A stretch of 64,000 nt of DNA from Isoptericola sp. BMS4. Its GTDB lineage: Bacteria; Actinomycetota; Actinomycetes; Actinomycetales; Cellulomonadaceae. Positions 36,362 to 45,239 of this stretch are shown here, in pieces. Every line of letters starts with the position of its first letter. Within the stretch, counting starts at the first letter, position 1. A model generated the notes under the pieces. That model was given only the letters and a program-made list of their open reading frames with translations, had not been told where the DNA came from and did not search any database. Position numbers and translations under genes: made by a program. The stretch covers positions 1,579,643 through 1,643,642 of the forward strand of contig NZ_SIRP01000001.1 in the NCBI RefSeq assembly GCF_011634835.1, written 5' to 3'.

Positions 36362-37791
36362 CAGGCCACCCCCGTGCCGGGCAGGGCGGTGACGGTCGCC
36401 TGCTCCGCGTCCTGGGCACCGGCGAGGGCGGTGAGGGCGGCCTCGAGGTCGCGGCGGATCTCGGTCTGGATCTTGTCGCAGCCCCGCTCGATCTTCGCGG
36501 CCTTCGTGCCGATCTGCTCGGCGGTCGACTTGATGGTGTCGAGCGCGCCGAGCCGTGCGACGGCGGACGTGACCTTCTCGTTCGCCGTGTCGATCTCCTG
36601 GTCGCCGGTGCTCCTGGTGGCGGCGAGCGCCGCGGTCCGCAGCAGCTGGACGACGGTGCGCAGCAGGCCGACGTCGCCGTTCTCGGGGTCGAACGCGATG
36701 ACGAACCTCCGCGCGCCGATGAGGCGGATCACGTGGCCGTCGTTCTGCTCGGGGGTGCGGACGACGCCGAGCGCGGCGGCGGCGTCGCGGTTGCGCTCGG
36801 CCTCCTCCAGGTAAGGGCCCCAGTGGCGCCGCGCCGAGTCGGTCGTCTCGACGACCACGCGGGCCGTGCCGCCGTCGACGTGGAGCACCCCGTCGCCCTT
36901 CTTGTTGTACGGCAGGGCGCCGGCACGGTCGCCGGTCTCGGCGTACTCGTCGGCGAGACCGGTGGCGATCTGCGCCATCTGCCGGTGGACGGCCTGCTCG
37001 AACGTGTCGCCCTTCAGCGGCGTCGCCTGGGCGAGGTGCCCGGTCGCCTGGTCGACGGCGACGGCCTTCTCCAGGGCGTCGAGCTTGGTGCTCACCGCCG
37101 AGAGGCTCTCGGCGAACGACTTGGTGAGCCCCTCGTACTGCTCCTTGAGGGCGGCGGCGTGCTTGGCCATGGGCGAGGTGGGGTCGCTCGGGTCGAACTG
37201 GCGGGCGGCCTTCTCGAGCAGCTCGCCCGTCTGCCGGGTGACCTTCGCGTCGAGGTCGGCGCCGAACGTGGCGAGCAGGGGCCGCAGCTTCTCGAGCAGC
37301 TCCGGGTTCTCGCCGCCGACGACGCGCGTCACGAGGTCGTTCAGCTCGGCGGCGGCCTTGGTCACGGCCTCCCCGAACTCCTTGCGCCGGGCGGTCTCGG
37401 CGTCCGTGACGGCCTGCCGCGCGGCGTCCGCGGCCTTGGCGATGGTCTCGGTCGCCTCCTTGGCGGCCCTTGCCGTGGCCTTCGCGGCCGTGTCGCTGGC
37501 GCCGGCGGCTCGTTCGCCGACGTCGTGGATGAGCCGGCCCAGCTCCTGCGCCTCCTGGGTCTGTCCGGTGGCGGCGATGGCGCGGGCGCCGAGTCCGACG
37601 GCCTCGGTGACGAACCGGGTCATGTCGGCGCCGCGGAGCGCCTCGACGTCGTCGACGGCGGGTCCGCGCTCGCCGCTGGTCCAGCGGCGCGCCTCGGTGA
37701 TGACGTCCGGGTCGTCGATGACGAGTCGGGTGATCTCGATCGCGTCGCCGGTGGGCCCGAACGTGGCGGCCGGGTGCTCGTGGATGCTCAT
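36361..37791 (-). CDS. Helical protein with degenerate nuclease-like segment
   Basis: A 476-residue, mostly helical, alanine-rich protein with long heptad-like stretches (about residues 90-250). A segment at about 261-360 (GDTFEQAVHRQM, NKKGDGVLHVDG, ARVVVETTDSARRHW) resembles the PD-(D/E)xK core of DUF2130/RmuC-like proteins: D300, then E315-T-T where a lysine is expected. If so, the nuclease is inactive. It may bind DNA or act as a scaffold. AAGGAG lies upstream of the ATG. It is divergent from the restriction locus and first in a three-gene minus-strand unit. Confidence 0.6.
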   Translation of the reverse strand: MSIHEHPAATFGPTGDAIEITRLVIDDPDVITEARRWTSGERGPAVDDVEALRGADMTRFVTEAVGLGARAIAATGQTQEAQELGRLIHDVGERAAGASDTAAKATARAAKEATETIAKAADAARQAVTDAETARRKEFGEAVTKAAAELNDLVTRVVGGENPELLEKLRPLLATFGADLDAKVTRQTGELLEKAARQFDPSDPTSPMAKHAAALKEQYEGLTKSFAESLSAVSTKLDALEKAVAVDQATGHLAQATPLKGDTFEQAVHRQMAQIATGLADEYAETGDRAGALPYNKKGDGVLHVDGGTARVVVETTDSARRHWGPYLEEAERNRDAAAALGVVRTPEQNDGHVIRLIGARRFVIAFDPENGDVGLLRTVVQLLRTAALAATRSTGDQEIDTANEKVTSAVARLGALDTIKSTAEQIGTKAAKIERGCDKIQTEIRRDLEAALTALAGAQDAEQATVTALPGTGVA

Positions 37792-37869
37792 GGGAGGACT
37801 CCTTCGGTGCTGTGCTTGTGACCTTCTCCACGATGTCCTTGACGTGCGCAGGTGAGTTACCCATTGATC

Positions 37870-37924
37870 GATAAGAGGGGTTATCGGGCGACGAAACGAG
37901 ACGACGGAACCCTGGGCGTAGCAT
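37870..37924 (+). promoter_or_regulatory. Palindrome and promoter at the head of the restriction locus
   Basis: A perfect inverted repeat GATAA-GAGGGG-TTATC (37870-37885) lies in an AT-richer patch between the divergent genes. A -10-like TAGCAT (37919-37924) lies eight bases before the ATG at 37933, so that mRNA may be leaderless. A related GATA ... TTATC palindrome lies upstream of hsdR, suggesting a shared regulator. Confidence 0.45.
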
Positions 37925-37932
37925 CGCTTCCG

Positions 37933-39999
37933 ATGAGCCCGTCGACCGTCCTCGCCGACCTCCGCCTGTCCCTCCCGGACATCGCGGAGCTCGCCGGCGT
38001 AAAACGACCGGTCGTCTCGACGTGGCGCCGTCGCCACGCCGTCGGCCCGCACCCGTTCCCGGCGGCGGTGACGGCGCATGGGGGTTCGCCCCGTTTCCGC
38101 GCGACCGACGTCGTGGACTGGGTCGAGGCCACCGGGCTCGGCAACAACCGGAGCTTTCGCGCCGACGTCGCGATGCGCGCCACCCTGGACGAGGACGACC
38201 CGGCACGCGCCCGGCGCCTGCGGGAGGGGTTGGAAGCCCTGCTCTGCCTGCGGGAGCCGGCGGGCGAGCCGCTCGCCGGGCTCTCGCGCGGCGAGGTCGA
38301 GGACCTCGCCGACGAGGTCGACCCCGACGACGCCGCCCTGTACGCGGAGGTGGTCGCGCTCGGTGACGACCTCGGCCGGGTGGGGGAGCTCGCCGACCTC
38401 GCCGCCGACGCCGCGTACACGCCCGGGGCGGCGTTCGAGGCGCTGCTCGCCGACCGGTTCCGAGCCGGACGGCGCGACCTGACGATGTCGGCCCTCGCCC
38501 CGGCGGCGCTCGACCTGGTGGCGCGGGTCGCGGCCGAGATCGGTGGGGACGTCGCCGTCGCGGACCCGTGGCCGGGCTACGGGGACCTGCTGCACGCGGC
38601 GCTCGCCGTCGAGCGACTCGACGCCCCCGCCGCGCACCTGCCCGCGGGGCACCGTCTCGCGCGACGCCGGCTAACCGTGCACGGCCGACAGCTGGCCGAC
38701 CTGTTCGACGATGCCGGCACGCCGGCTCTCGACCCGCACGCGCTGGTCGTCACCCAGGTGCCATCGGCGGGTACTCCCGAGCTCGACGACGTCGAGGTGC
38801 TCGAGCGCCTGGACCGGCTCGTCCTCGGCCTGCACCTGGACCAGCGCGCGGTCGTGATCGGCCCGGCGAGTGCCCTGGCGGACAGGCCGGCCGACGCGCG
38901 CGCCGAGTCGTTGCGCGCCGCGCTGCTGCGCACGGACCGGCTGCGCGCCGTCGTCGTCCTGCCGCCCGGCCTGGTGCCGGAGCGTGCCCGGCAGCGGCTG
39001 GCGGTCTGGGTGCTCGGCGACGCCCCCGCCGGCGTGCCGATCCCGGAGCGCTGGACGATGGTCGCCGACCTGTCGGACCGGCAGTTCGGGGCGCGGTTCG
39101 AGGACGCCGTCGTCGAGGACCTGCTGACCGATGTCACCGCGTCCCTCGCGGGGCGGGACGCCGTCGTGGCGCACTCCTTCCGGTTCGCGAAGTTCACGCT
39201 CGTCAGCGACGTCCTCGCCCGCGGCGGGGGCCTGCTCGCCTCGGGCCGGCCGCTGGAGCAGGGGGTGTGGGACGACGGCGGGGCCGCGGCCGTGCGGGTC
39301 GCGGAGCTGACGGCGTCGCTCGACGGCGTGACCCGGCCGCCGCTGGGCGTGCGGGTCGAGCGCGGGGACGCCGTGCCGGTGCGCCGCGCGCCGCTGGGAG
39401 CCCTGGCCGAGGCCGGCCTGGTGCGGCTGATCCCCGGCAACCGGGTCGACCGGTCCGACGTCGTCGCGGCCGGAGATCGGGACCCGTCACTCACCCGCGT
39501 CGTGGGCGTGCCCGAGCTGGTCGGGGAGCGGCCGTGGGGCTCGCGCGGTGTCGCGACGCTCCGCTTCGCGGAGAACTACCCGGCCGGGCGGCTCACCGAG
39601 CCGGGCGACGTGATCGTGACGACGACGCCGGTCCCGGCCGCCGTCGTCGACGATGCCGGGTTCTCCGTCGTCGAGTACCCGGCGCGCGTGCTGCGCGTCA
39701 CCGCGCGCGGGCGCTCCGGCGCGGGCGGTTCCGGTGGGCGCAGTGACGCCGTCGTGCCGGAGGTGCTCGCGCGCGACGTCGCCGCACAGCCCGCGGGCGC
39801 CAAGTGGTGGCGGTCGTGGGAGGTGCGGCTCGTGCCGGCCGAGCAGGCGGACGCCGTCGGGCAGGCGTTGCGCGCCGTGGACGCGCGCGCCGCTGCGGCG
39901 CGGCGCGAGCTGGCTGACCTGGACACCCTGGCCGTCGTCCTGTGCGACGGCGCGACCGGCGGTGTCGTACACGTGCGATTCAATGAGGCCACACCGTGA
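37933..39999 (+). CDS. HTH / dead N6-methylase-like / specificity-like protein of type I R-M locus
   Basis: A 688-residue protein. Residues 12-65 form a helix-turn-helix with a wing (PDIAELAGVKRPVVSTWRRR). Residues about 160-380 follow an N6-adenine methylase plan: TPGAAFEALLADRF, then DPWPGYGDLL at 211-220 in place of the SAM motif DPxxGSGxxL, QVPS where NPPF should be, and LRAVVVLPPGLV. The catalytic motif is lost. Residues about 410-688 resemble an S-subunit recognition domain (LTEPGDVIVTTTPVPAAVV, WRSWEVRLVP). Its stop overlaps a possible hsdM start. It may help target the complex or regulate the locus. Confidence 0.6.
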   Translation: MSPSTVLADLRLSLPDIAELAGVKRPVVSTWRRRHAVGPHPFPAAVTAHGGSPRFRATDVVDWVEATGLGNNRSFRADVAMRATLDEDDPARARRLREGLEALLCLREPAGEPLAGLSRGEVEDLADEVDPDDAALYAEVVALGDDLGRVGELADLAADAAYTPGAAFEALLADRFRAGRRDLTMSALAPAALDLVARVAAEIGGDVAVADPWPGYGDLLHAALAVERLDAPAAHLPAGHRLARRRLTVHGRQLADLFDDAGTPALDPHALVVTQVPSAGTPELDDVEVLERLDRLVLGLHLDQRAVVIGPASALADRPADARAESLRAALLRTDRLRAVVVLPPGLVPERARQRLAVWVLGDAPAGVPIPERWTMVADLSDRQFGARFEDAVVEDLLTDVTASLAGRDAVVAHSFRFAKFTLVSDVLARGGGLLASGRPLEQGVWDDGGAAAVRVAELTASLDGVTRPPLGVRVERGDAVPVRRAPLGALAEAGLVRLIPGNRVDRSDVVAAGDRDPSLTRVVGVPELVGERPWGSRGVATLRFAENYPAGRLTEPGDVIVTTTPVPAAVVDDAGFSVVEYPARVLRVTARGRSGAGGSGGRSDAVVPEVLARDVAAQPAGAKWWRSWEVRLVPAEQADAVGQALRAVDARAAAARRELADLDTLAVVLCDGATGGVVHVRFNEATP

Positions 40000-40013
40000 G
40001 GAAGGACCACCGA

Positions 40014-41639
40014 GTGCCCCCGAGGACCAAGAAGGCCGAGCCGTCGGTCGCGACCGCGACCACGATGAAGGAGCTCAAGGACACGCTCTGGAAGGCCGCT
40101 GACAAGCTGCGCGGCTCGATGGACGCGAGCCAGTACAAGGACGTGATCCTGGGGCTCGTCTTCCTCAAGTACGTCTCCGACGCGTTCGCGGAGCGGCGTG
40201 AGGCGATCCTGGCCGAGTGCGTGGCCGACGGGCTGGACGCCGCGGACGCCGAGCCGCTGCTGGAGGACATGGACGAGTACCGCGGTGCCGGCGTGTTCTG
40301 GGTGCCGGAGCGGGCGCGGTGGGGGTACCTCGCGCCGCATGCCAAGGGCCGGGTCGCCTCGCTGGATGAGCCGGACGCGTCGATCGGGCAGCTCGTCGAC
40401 GATGCGATGGAGCAGGTCATGGGCGCGAACCCGCCGTTGAAGGGGACACTTCCGGTGATGTTCAACAAGGACAACGTGGACCAGCGTCGGCTCGGCGAGC
40501 TGGTGGACCTGTTCTCCTCCGCGCGGTTCACGGGGGTCGGGCTCGACGGCGCGAAGGTCTCCAAGGCGCGCGACGTGCTCGGCGAGGTGTACGAGTACTT
40601 CCTCGGCAAGTTCGCCGCCGCCGAGGGCAAGCGGGGCGGGGAGTTCTACACGCCGCCCGGCGTGGTGCGGGTGCTGGTCGAGATGCTGGAGCCGTACTCG
40701 GGGCGGGTGTACGACCCGTGCTGCGGGTCGGGCGGCATGTTCGTGCAGGCGGAGAAGTTCCTGGAGCGGCACGGCGCGAACCCGCAGGCCATCAGCGTGT
40801 ACGGGCAGGAGCTGAACGAGCGCACGTGGCGCATGGCGAAGATGAACCTCGCCGTGCACGGGCTCACCGGGCAGCTGGGCCCGCGGTGGGGCGACACGTT
40901 CGCCCGCGACCTGCACCCGGAGCTGCAGGCTGACTACGTGCTGGCCAACCCGCCGTTCAACATCAAGGACTGGGCGCGGTCCACCGACGACCCCCGCTGG
41001 ACGTACGGCGTGCCGCCGAAGGGCAACGCCAACTACGCGTGGATCCAGCACATCCTGTCCAAGCTGGCGCCCGGTGGGTCCGCGGGCGTGGTGATGGCCA
41101 ACGGGTCCATGTCGTCGAACTCCGGGGGAGAGGGCGAGATCCGCGCCCAGCTCGTCGAGGCTGACCTCGTCTCCTGCATGGTGGCCCTGCCGACCCAGCT
41201 GTTCCGCTCCACCGGGATCCCCGTGTGCGTGTGGTTCTTTGCGCGCGCGAAGGGCGAGCGCGCCGGCGAGGTGCTGTTCATCGACGCCCGCAACCTCGGG
41301 CACATGATCGACCGCGCCGAGCGCGCGCTGTCCGACGACGACATCCAGAAGATCGCCGGGACGTACCACGCGTGGCTCGGGTCACCGTCGGCCGTCGAGG
41401 CCGGGCTGTCGTACGAGGATGAAGCGGGCTTCTGCTACTCCGCCTCGCTGGGGGAGATCAAGGACGCTGGCTATGCCCTGACACCGGGTCGGTACGTCGG
41501 CGTGCCCGAGGTCGAGGACGACGGCGAGCCCCTCGACGAGAAGATCGAGCGCCTGACTGGTGAGTTGTTCGCGCAGTTCGACGAGTCCGCGCGACTGGAG
41601 AAGGTCGTCCGCGAGCAGCTCGGGAGGATTCGTGGCTGA
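40014..41639 (+). CDS. hsdM: Type I restriction-modification methyltransferase subunit
   Basis: A 541-residue HsdM. An N-terminal HsdM_N helical domain (MKELKDTLWKAADKLRGSMD, YKDVILGLVFLKYVSD) leads to the N6-adenine methylase core: TPPGVVRVLVEML, SAM motif DPCCGSGGMF, and catalytic NPPFNIKDW. With HsdS it methylates adenine at the recognition site. The GTG at 40014 is preferred to the GTG at 39996, because GAGGAAGGA lies seven bases ahead. It overlaps hsdS by eight bases. The methylase core is intact, unlike in the gene upstream. Confidence 0.92.
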   Translation: MPPRTKKAEPSVATATTMKELKDTLWKAADKLRGSMDASQYKDVILGLVFLKYVSDAFAERREAILAECVADGLDAADAEPLLEDMDEYRGAGVFWVPERARWGYLAPHAKGRVASLDEPDASIGQLVDDAMEQVMGANPPLKGTLPVMFNKDNVDQRRLGELVDLFSSARFTGVGLDGAKVSKARDVLGEVYEYFLGKFAAAEGKRGGEFYTPPGVVRVLVEMLEPYSGRVYDPCCGSGGMFVQAEKFLERHGANPQAISVYGQELNERTWRMAKMNLAVHGLTGQLGPRWGDTFARDLHPELQADYVLANPPFNIKDWARSTDDPRWTYGVPPKGNANYAWIQHILSKLAPGGSAGVVMANGSMSSNSGGEGEIRAQLVEADLVSCMVALPTQLFRSTGIPVCVWFFARAKGERAGEVLFIDARNLGHMIDRAERALSDDDIQKIAGTYHAWLGSPSAVEAGLSYEDEAGFCYSASLGEIKDAGYALTPGRYVGVPEVEDDGEPLDEKIERLTGELFAQFDESARLEKVVREQLGRIRG

Positions 41640-42789
41640 GTGGCGGAACGTAGCGCTTGGCGAATTGGGCGAGATCTTCGATGGGCCGCACGCCACTCCC
41701 ACTCGTCGAGACGAGGGCCCATACTTCCTCAACATCTCCAGCCTGCAGAGCGGGCACCTCAACCTCGGTGAGTCCGACCACGTCTCGGACGAGGACTTCG
41801 TGCGGTGGACACGTCGGGTGACACCCGCCGAGGGTGACCTGTTGTTCTCCTATGAGACCCGCCTCGGGGACGCTGCACTGATGCCAGCGGGCGTTGACGC
41901 GTGCCTTGGTCGGCGGATGGCCCTACTTCGTCCGAACCGATCAATGGTGGACCCGCGGTTCCTGCTCTACCTCTATCTTGGACCGCAGTTTCAACAAACC
42001 ATCAGCCAGAATGCGGTTCATGGTGCAACGGTCGACCGAATCCCGCTGAAGCTTATGGATTCTTGGCCGGTGTGTGTGCCGGAGTTGGGTGAGCAGCGGG
42101 CGATCGCCGACGTCCTGGGCGCCCTCGACGACAAGATCGCGGCCAACGCCAAACTCGCCACCACCGCCGACGAACTTGCGGGTGCGCTCGTACGTGCGGC
42201 TATCGATCCCGGCAGGGTTGTCGCACTCGCAGGCGTGGCCGAGATCACGATGGGCTCGTCTCCTGCAGGAGAGACGTTCAACGAGCAGGGCGACGGTGTG
42301 CCGTTCTACCAGGGTGTGCGTGATTTCGGTCCTCGCTTTCCCTCGCGGCGGGTGTGGACGACAGGGCCCACCCGCTGGGCCGAGGCGGGTGACCTCCTGG
42401 TGAGCGTGCGGGCACCTGTCGGGAAGGTAAACCTGGCTCCGGAGCGGCTGTGTGTGGGCCGAGGGCTCGCTGCGGTGCGTGCCCGCGACGACAGGCAGGC
42501 AACGCTGTATCACCTTCTTCTGCACGCCCCCGACGTCTGGCTGCCGTTCGAAGCAGAGGGGACGGTCTTCGGCTCCATTAACCGAGCCCAACTGCACGCA
42601 CTCGAAATTCCGGCCGTCCGAAACGATGTCGCTGACGAGATCGAGGGCCGCCTTGCTGGGCTCGAGGGACGGATCAGGTCCTCGGTCATGGAGAACGCCG
42701 ACCTGACTGCGACTCGTGATGCCATGCTGCCGGCGCTCATGTCGGGAAAACTCCGGGTCGAGGAGGCCGCGGAGGTGGCGGGACTGTGA
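41632..42789 (+). CDS. hsdS: Type I restriction-modification specificity subunit
   Basis: A 385-residue HsdS with two target-recognition domains (about residues 1-155 and 200-345), each followed by a conserved helix (LGEQRAIADVLGALDDKI near 155-172, and the C-terminal VADEIEGRLAGLEGRI). It decides the DNA sequence recognised. GC content and codon use are visibly lower than in hsdM, especially in both recognition domains, as expected for a gene that recombines and is exchanged. The GTG at 41632 has GGGAGGA upstream. Confidence 0.9.
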   Translation: MAEWRNVALGELGEIFDGPHATPTRRDEGPYFLNISSLQSGHLNLGESDHVSDEDFVRWTRRVTPAEGDLLFSYETRLGDAALMPAGVDACLGRRMALLRPNRSMVDPRFLLYLYLGPQFQQTISQNAVHGATVDRIPLKLMDSWPVCVPELGEQRAIADVLGALDDKIAANAKLATTADELAGALVRAAIDPGRVVALAGVAEITMGSSPAGETFNEQGDGVPFYQGVRDFGPRFPSRRVWTTGPTRWAEAGDLLVSVRAPVGKVNLAPERLCVGRGLAAVRARDDRQATLYHLLLHAPDVWLPFEAEGTVFGSINRAQLHALEIPAVRNDVADEIEGRLAGLEGRIRSSVMENADLTATRDAMLPALMSGKLRVEEAAEVAGL

Positions 42790-42860
42790 CCTGCAGCGCG
42801 GTGCCCGTGGTCCGGCAGGCGAATGTGACCTCGTCTGCGGGACTGCGGGGCCGCGCCGCC

Positions 42861-42889
42861 TTGCCGCGCCCAGCCCGGGCCTGTAGATT
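42861..42889 (+). promoter_or_regulatory. Promoter of candidate abiF-associated RNA
   Basis: TTGCCG (42861-42866) and TAGATT (42884-42889) are separated by exactly 17 bases and predict a start near 42896, just before the hairpin RNA and 66 bases before the abiF ATG. It is one of the best sigma-70-like promoters in the window. Confidence 0.6.
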
Positions 42890-42895
42890 CGAGGC

Positions 42896-42945
42896 ACCAG
42901 ATCCCCCACGCCTCTCCATGATGCGCAAATCGGGGGATTTTCTCT
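42896..42945 (+). ncRNA. Candidate abiF-associated small RNA
   Basis: The stem ATCCCCC (42901-42907) with GGGGGAT (42932-42938) encloses CACGCCTCTCCATGATGCGC-type sequence with an inner CGC/GCG pair, and ends in TTTTCTCT, a terminator-like tail. It lies between a good promoter and the abiF gene. Upstream small hairpin RNAs of this form accompany Abi_2/AbiF genes (the abiF RNA motif) and in recent work act as antitoxin to the HEPN protein. The match to the published motif is from memory, not a search. Confidence 0.6.
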
Positions 42946-42961
42946 GCCCGGAGCACGCCGG

Positions 42962-43981
42962 ATGAGCGCGTCGACGCAGGCTCGCGCCCGGGGCCCGCGA
43001 CGCTACGACAAGCCCGCGCTCGCCCACGACGACCTGGTCGACCGGATGGTCGGCCGCGGCCTGGTCGTCCTCGACCGCGACCGCACCAGGCGCTACCTGC
43101 GGCACATCGGTTACTACCGCTTCTCGCCGTACCTGATCCCGTTCCGTACGATGCCTGCCGGCGAGACGCTGCGCGACGGGACCACGTTCGACCAGGTGCT
43201 CGATCTGTACGTCTTCGACCGGAAGCTCCGCCTCCTCGTGACGGACGCGATCGAGCGCGTCGAGGTCGCCGTTCGGGCCGCCCTGACGGACACCATGTCG
43301 CTCCGGCACGGCGGCCCGTTCTGGTACGTCGACGGCCACCACTTCCGGGACCAGGCGCAGCACGCCAAGTTCCTGGGTCTCGTGAGGAAGATCTGCCGCG
43401 ACCAGCTGCGCAACGACGAGGAAACCCCTCCCGGGGAGCTGGCGCACGCCTCGGCGCTGGAGCACTACCTGACGTCCTACGGGGAGCCTGAGCTCCCGCC
43501 GTCGTGGCTGATGGTCGAGAGCCTCACGCTCGGCCAGCTGGAGAGCGTGATCGCCAACCTTCGCCGGATCTCCGACGTGAAGCGCATCGCCCGTCCTCTC
43601 GGGCTTTCGGCGCCGATCCTGACGTCCTGGCTCCGCACCTACGTGCGGGTGCGCAACGTGTGCGCGCACCACGGGCGGTTGTGGAACGTCGGCCTCGGGG
43701 TATACCCGGCCATCCCGACCGGAACCACCGTGACCTGGCTCGACGCGCCCGACATCCTGGCGGACACTCCCGACCGCCGTCGGCGCCTGTATCCCGTCCT
43801 CGTCTCGCTGCAGTCCGTCCTGGCCGTGGTGTCGCCACGGTCGTCCTGGGCGCAACGCCTGAGCGACCTGCTCGACGGGCACCCGGAGGTCCCGTTCCGT
43901 GGCATGGGCATTCCTGCCACTTGGCGGGAGGACCCGTTCTGGGCGGAAATACTCGCCGAGAAGCGCCCGAGCGCCCCGTAG
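42962..43981 (+). CDS. AbiF/AbiD-family abortive-infection HEPN protein
   Basis: A 339-residue protein of the Abi_2 (AbiD/AbiF) family. Conserved N-terminal LRHIGYYRFSPYLIPFR (about 46-62), YVFDRKLRLLVTDAIERVEV (about 83-102), and the HEPN RNase motif R-x4-H at R231-H236 (RNVCAHHGRLWN). HEPN proteins cleave RNA; the family includes phage-abortive toxins and is related to the ancestors of Cas13. A small hairpin RNA gene lies directly upstream. It sits between hsdS and an ATPase, in a defence island. Probably an RNase toxin kept in check by the RNA. Confidence 0.83.
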   Translation: MSASTQARARGPRRYDKPALAHDDLVDRMVGRGLVVLDRDRTRRYLRHIGYYRFSPYLIPFRTMPAGETLRDGTTFDQVLDLYVFDRKLRLLVTDAIERVEVAVRAALTDTMSLRHGGPFWYVDGHHFRDQAQHAKFLGLVRKICRDQLRNDEETPPGELAHASALEHYLTSYGEPELPPSWLMVESLTLGQLESVIANLRRISDVKRIARPLGLSAPILTSWLRTYVRVRNVCAHHGRLWNVGLGVYPAIPTGTTVTWLDAPDILADTPDRRRRLYPVLVSLQSVLAVVSPRSSWAQRLSDLLDGHPEVPFRGMGIPATWREDPFWAEILAEKRPSAP

Positions 43982-44048
43982 CCATCCACGACCGCCGATC
44001 GGAGTATCCATGCTGCTCACCGAGCAACGCGCCCGTAGTCTCGAGGGC

Positions 44049-45239
44049 ATGAGTGCGCCGCGACGGTTCGACATCACGCGTGTCCGCCTGCAGCACTTCC
44101 GCAGCATCAAGAAGGCCGACGTACGGCTCGACGACCTGACGCTGCTCGTCGGCCCGAACGGTTCCGGCAAGTCGAACTTCGTCGACAGCCTGCGGTTCGT
44201 GAGCCAGGCGCTGAGCGAGAACCTCGACAACGCGCTGCGCGAGCGCGGCGGCGTGGCGGAGGTGCGCCGGCGCTCGGCGGGCCATCCCACCCACTTCACG
44301 ATCGAGCTCGAGTTCGCCGTCGAGGACGTCGAGGGCTCGTACATGTTCAAGGTCGGCGCGGTGAAGGGCGGAGACTACCGGGTCACTCACGAGAAGTGCG
44401 TGGTGCGGTATCGCGGTGCCCTCGCCCACGAGGACGTGTTCTACGAGGTGCGCGACGGCGCCGTCGTCGACGCCTCCTTCGAGACCACGCTCCCGCCGGC
44501 CGCGGACGATCGCCTCTACCTCGTCCACGCCTCGGCCATTCCGGACTTCCGGCCCGTCTTTGCGGGCCTGAGCGACGTCAACGTGTACAACCTCAACCCC
44601 GGCGTCATCCGTGAGCCTCAACGACCCGACGCCGGCGACCTGCTGCGCCGCGACGGGTCCAACATTGCGTCCGTGCTCGAGCACCTCAAGCGGAGCGCGC
44701 CGGAGATCAAGTCCAAGGTCGAGGAGTACCTGCGGCTCGTCGTCCCGGACACGGTCTCCGCGGACCGCGCGAGCTACGGTGCCTACGAGAGCGTCGAGTT
44801 CCGCCAGCGTGTCGAGGGCCGCAAGGACGCGTGGACCTTCCCTGCGACGTCGATCAGCGACGGCACACTCCGCACGCTCGGCATCCTGGTCGCGCTGTTC
44901 GCTCCCGGGAACACCGGCTACAGCCCGATCGGCATCGAGGAGCCCGAGACAGCGCTGCACCCGGCAGCCGCCGGCGTGCTGCTCGAAGCGCTGCTTTCCG
45001 CCAGCCGAGAACGACAGGTCATCGCGACGAGCCACAGTCCCGAGCTCCTCGACTCGGTCGAGCTGCGACCCGAGAACCTCCTCGCGGTGCGGGCCTCGAA
45101 CGGCGTGACCACGATCGCGCCCGTCGAGGAGGCGACCGCTGACGCTCTCCGGGAAGGCATCTACACGGCCGGCGAACTGCTGAAGGTCGACCAGCTCCAG
45201 CCTGCGGCGGACTACACGCAGCCGGAGCTGTTCGGGTGA
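44049..45239 (+). CDS. AAA-family (OLD-like) ATPase of defence module
   Basis: A 396-residue ABC-type/AAA_21 ATPase of the OLD/RecF kind. Walker A VGPNGSGKSNFVDSLRF (about residues 34-50), signature-like SISDGTLRTLGIL, Walker B GIEEPETALHP and the switch histidine in VIATSHSPELLD. It lacks its own TOPRIM domain; the next gene supplies a TOPRIM-like protein with GTGA overlap. A start at 44010 (GGAG site) is possible, but the ATG at 44049 lies seven bases after TAGTCT (44036-44041) and may be leaderless. Probably senses DNA or phage proteins. Confidence 0.82.
   Translation: MSAPRRFDITRVRLQHFRSIKKADVRLDDLTLLVGPNGSGKSNFVDSLRFVSQALSENLDNALRERGGVAEVRRRSAGHPTHFTIELEFAVEDVEGSYMFKVGAVKGGDYRVTHEKCVVRYRGALAHEDVFYEVRDGAVVDASFETTLPPAADDRLYLVHASAIPDFRPVFAGLSDVNVYNLNPGVIREPQRPDAGDLLRRDGSNIASVLEHLKRSAPEIKSKVEEYLRLVVPDTVSADRASYGAYESVEFRQRVEGRKDAWTFPATSISDGTLRTLGILVALFAPGNTGYSPIGIEEPETALHPAAAGVLLEALLSASRERQVIATSHSPELLDSVELRPENLLAVRASNGVTTIAPVEEATADALREGIYTAGELLKVDQLQPAADYTQPELFG

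Noticed and set aside
36361-37791. Active RmuC-type nuclease
   Set aside because: The lysine of the E-x-K motif is replaced by threonine, and overall similarity is weak.
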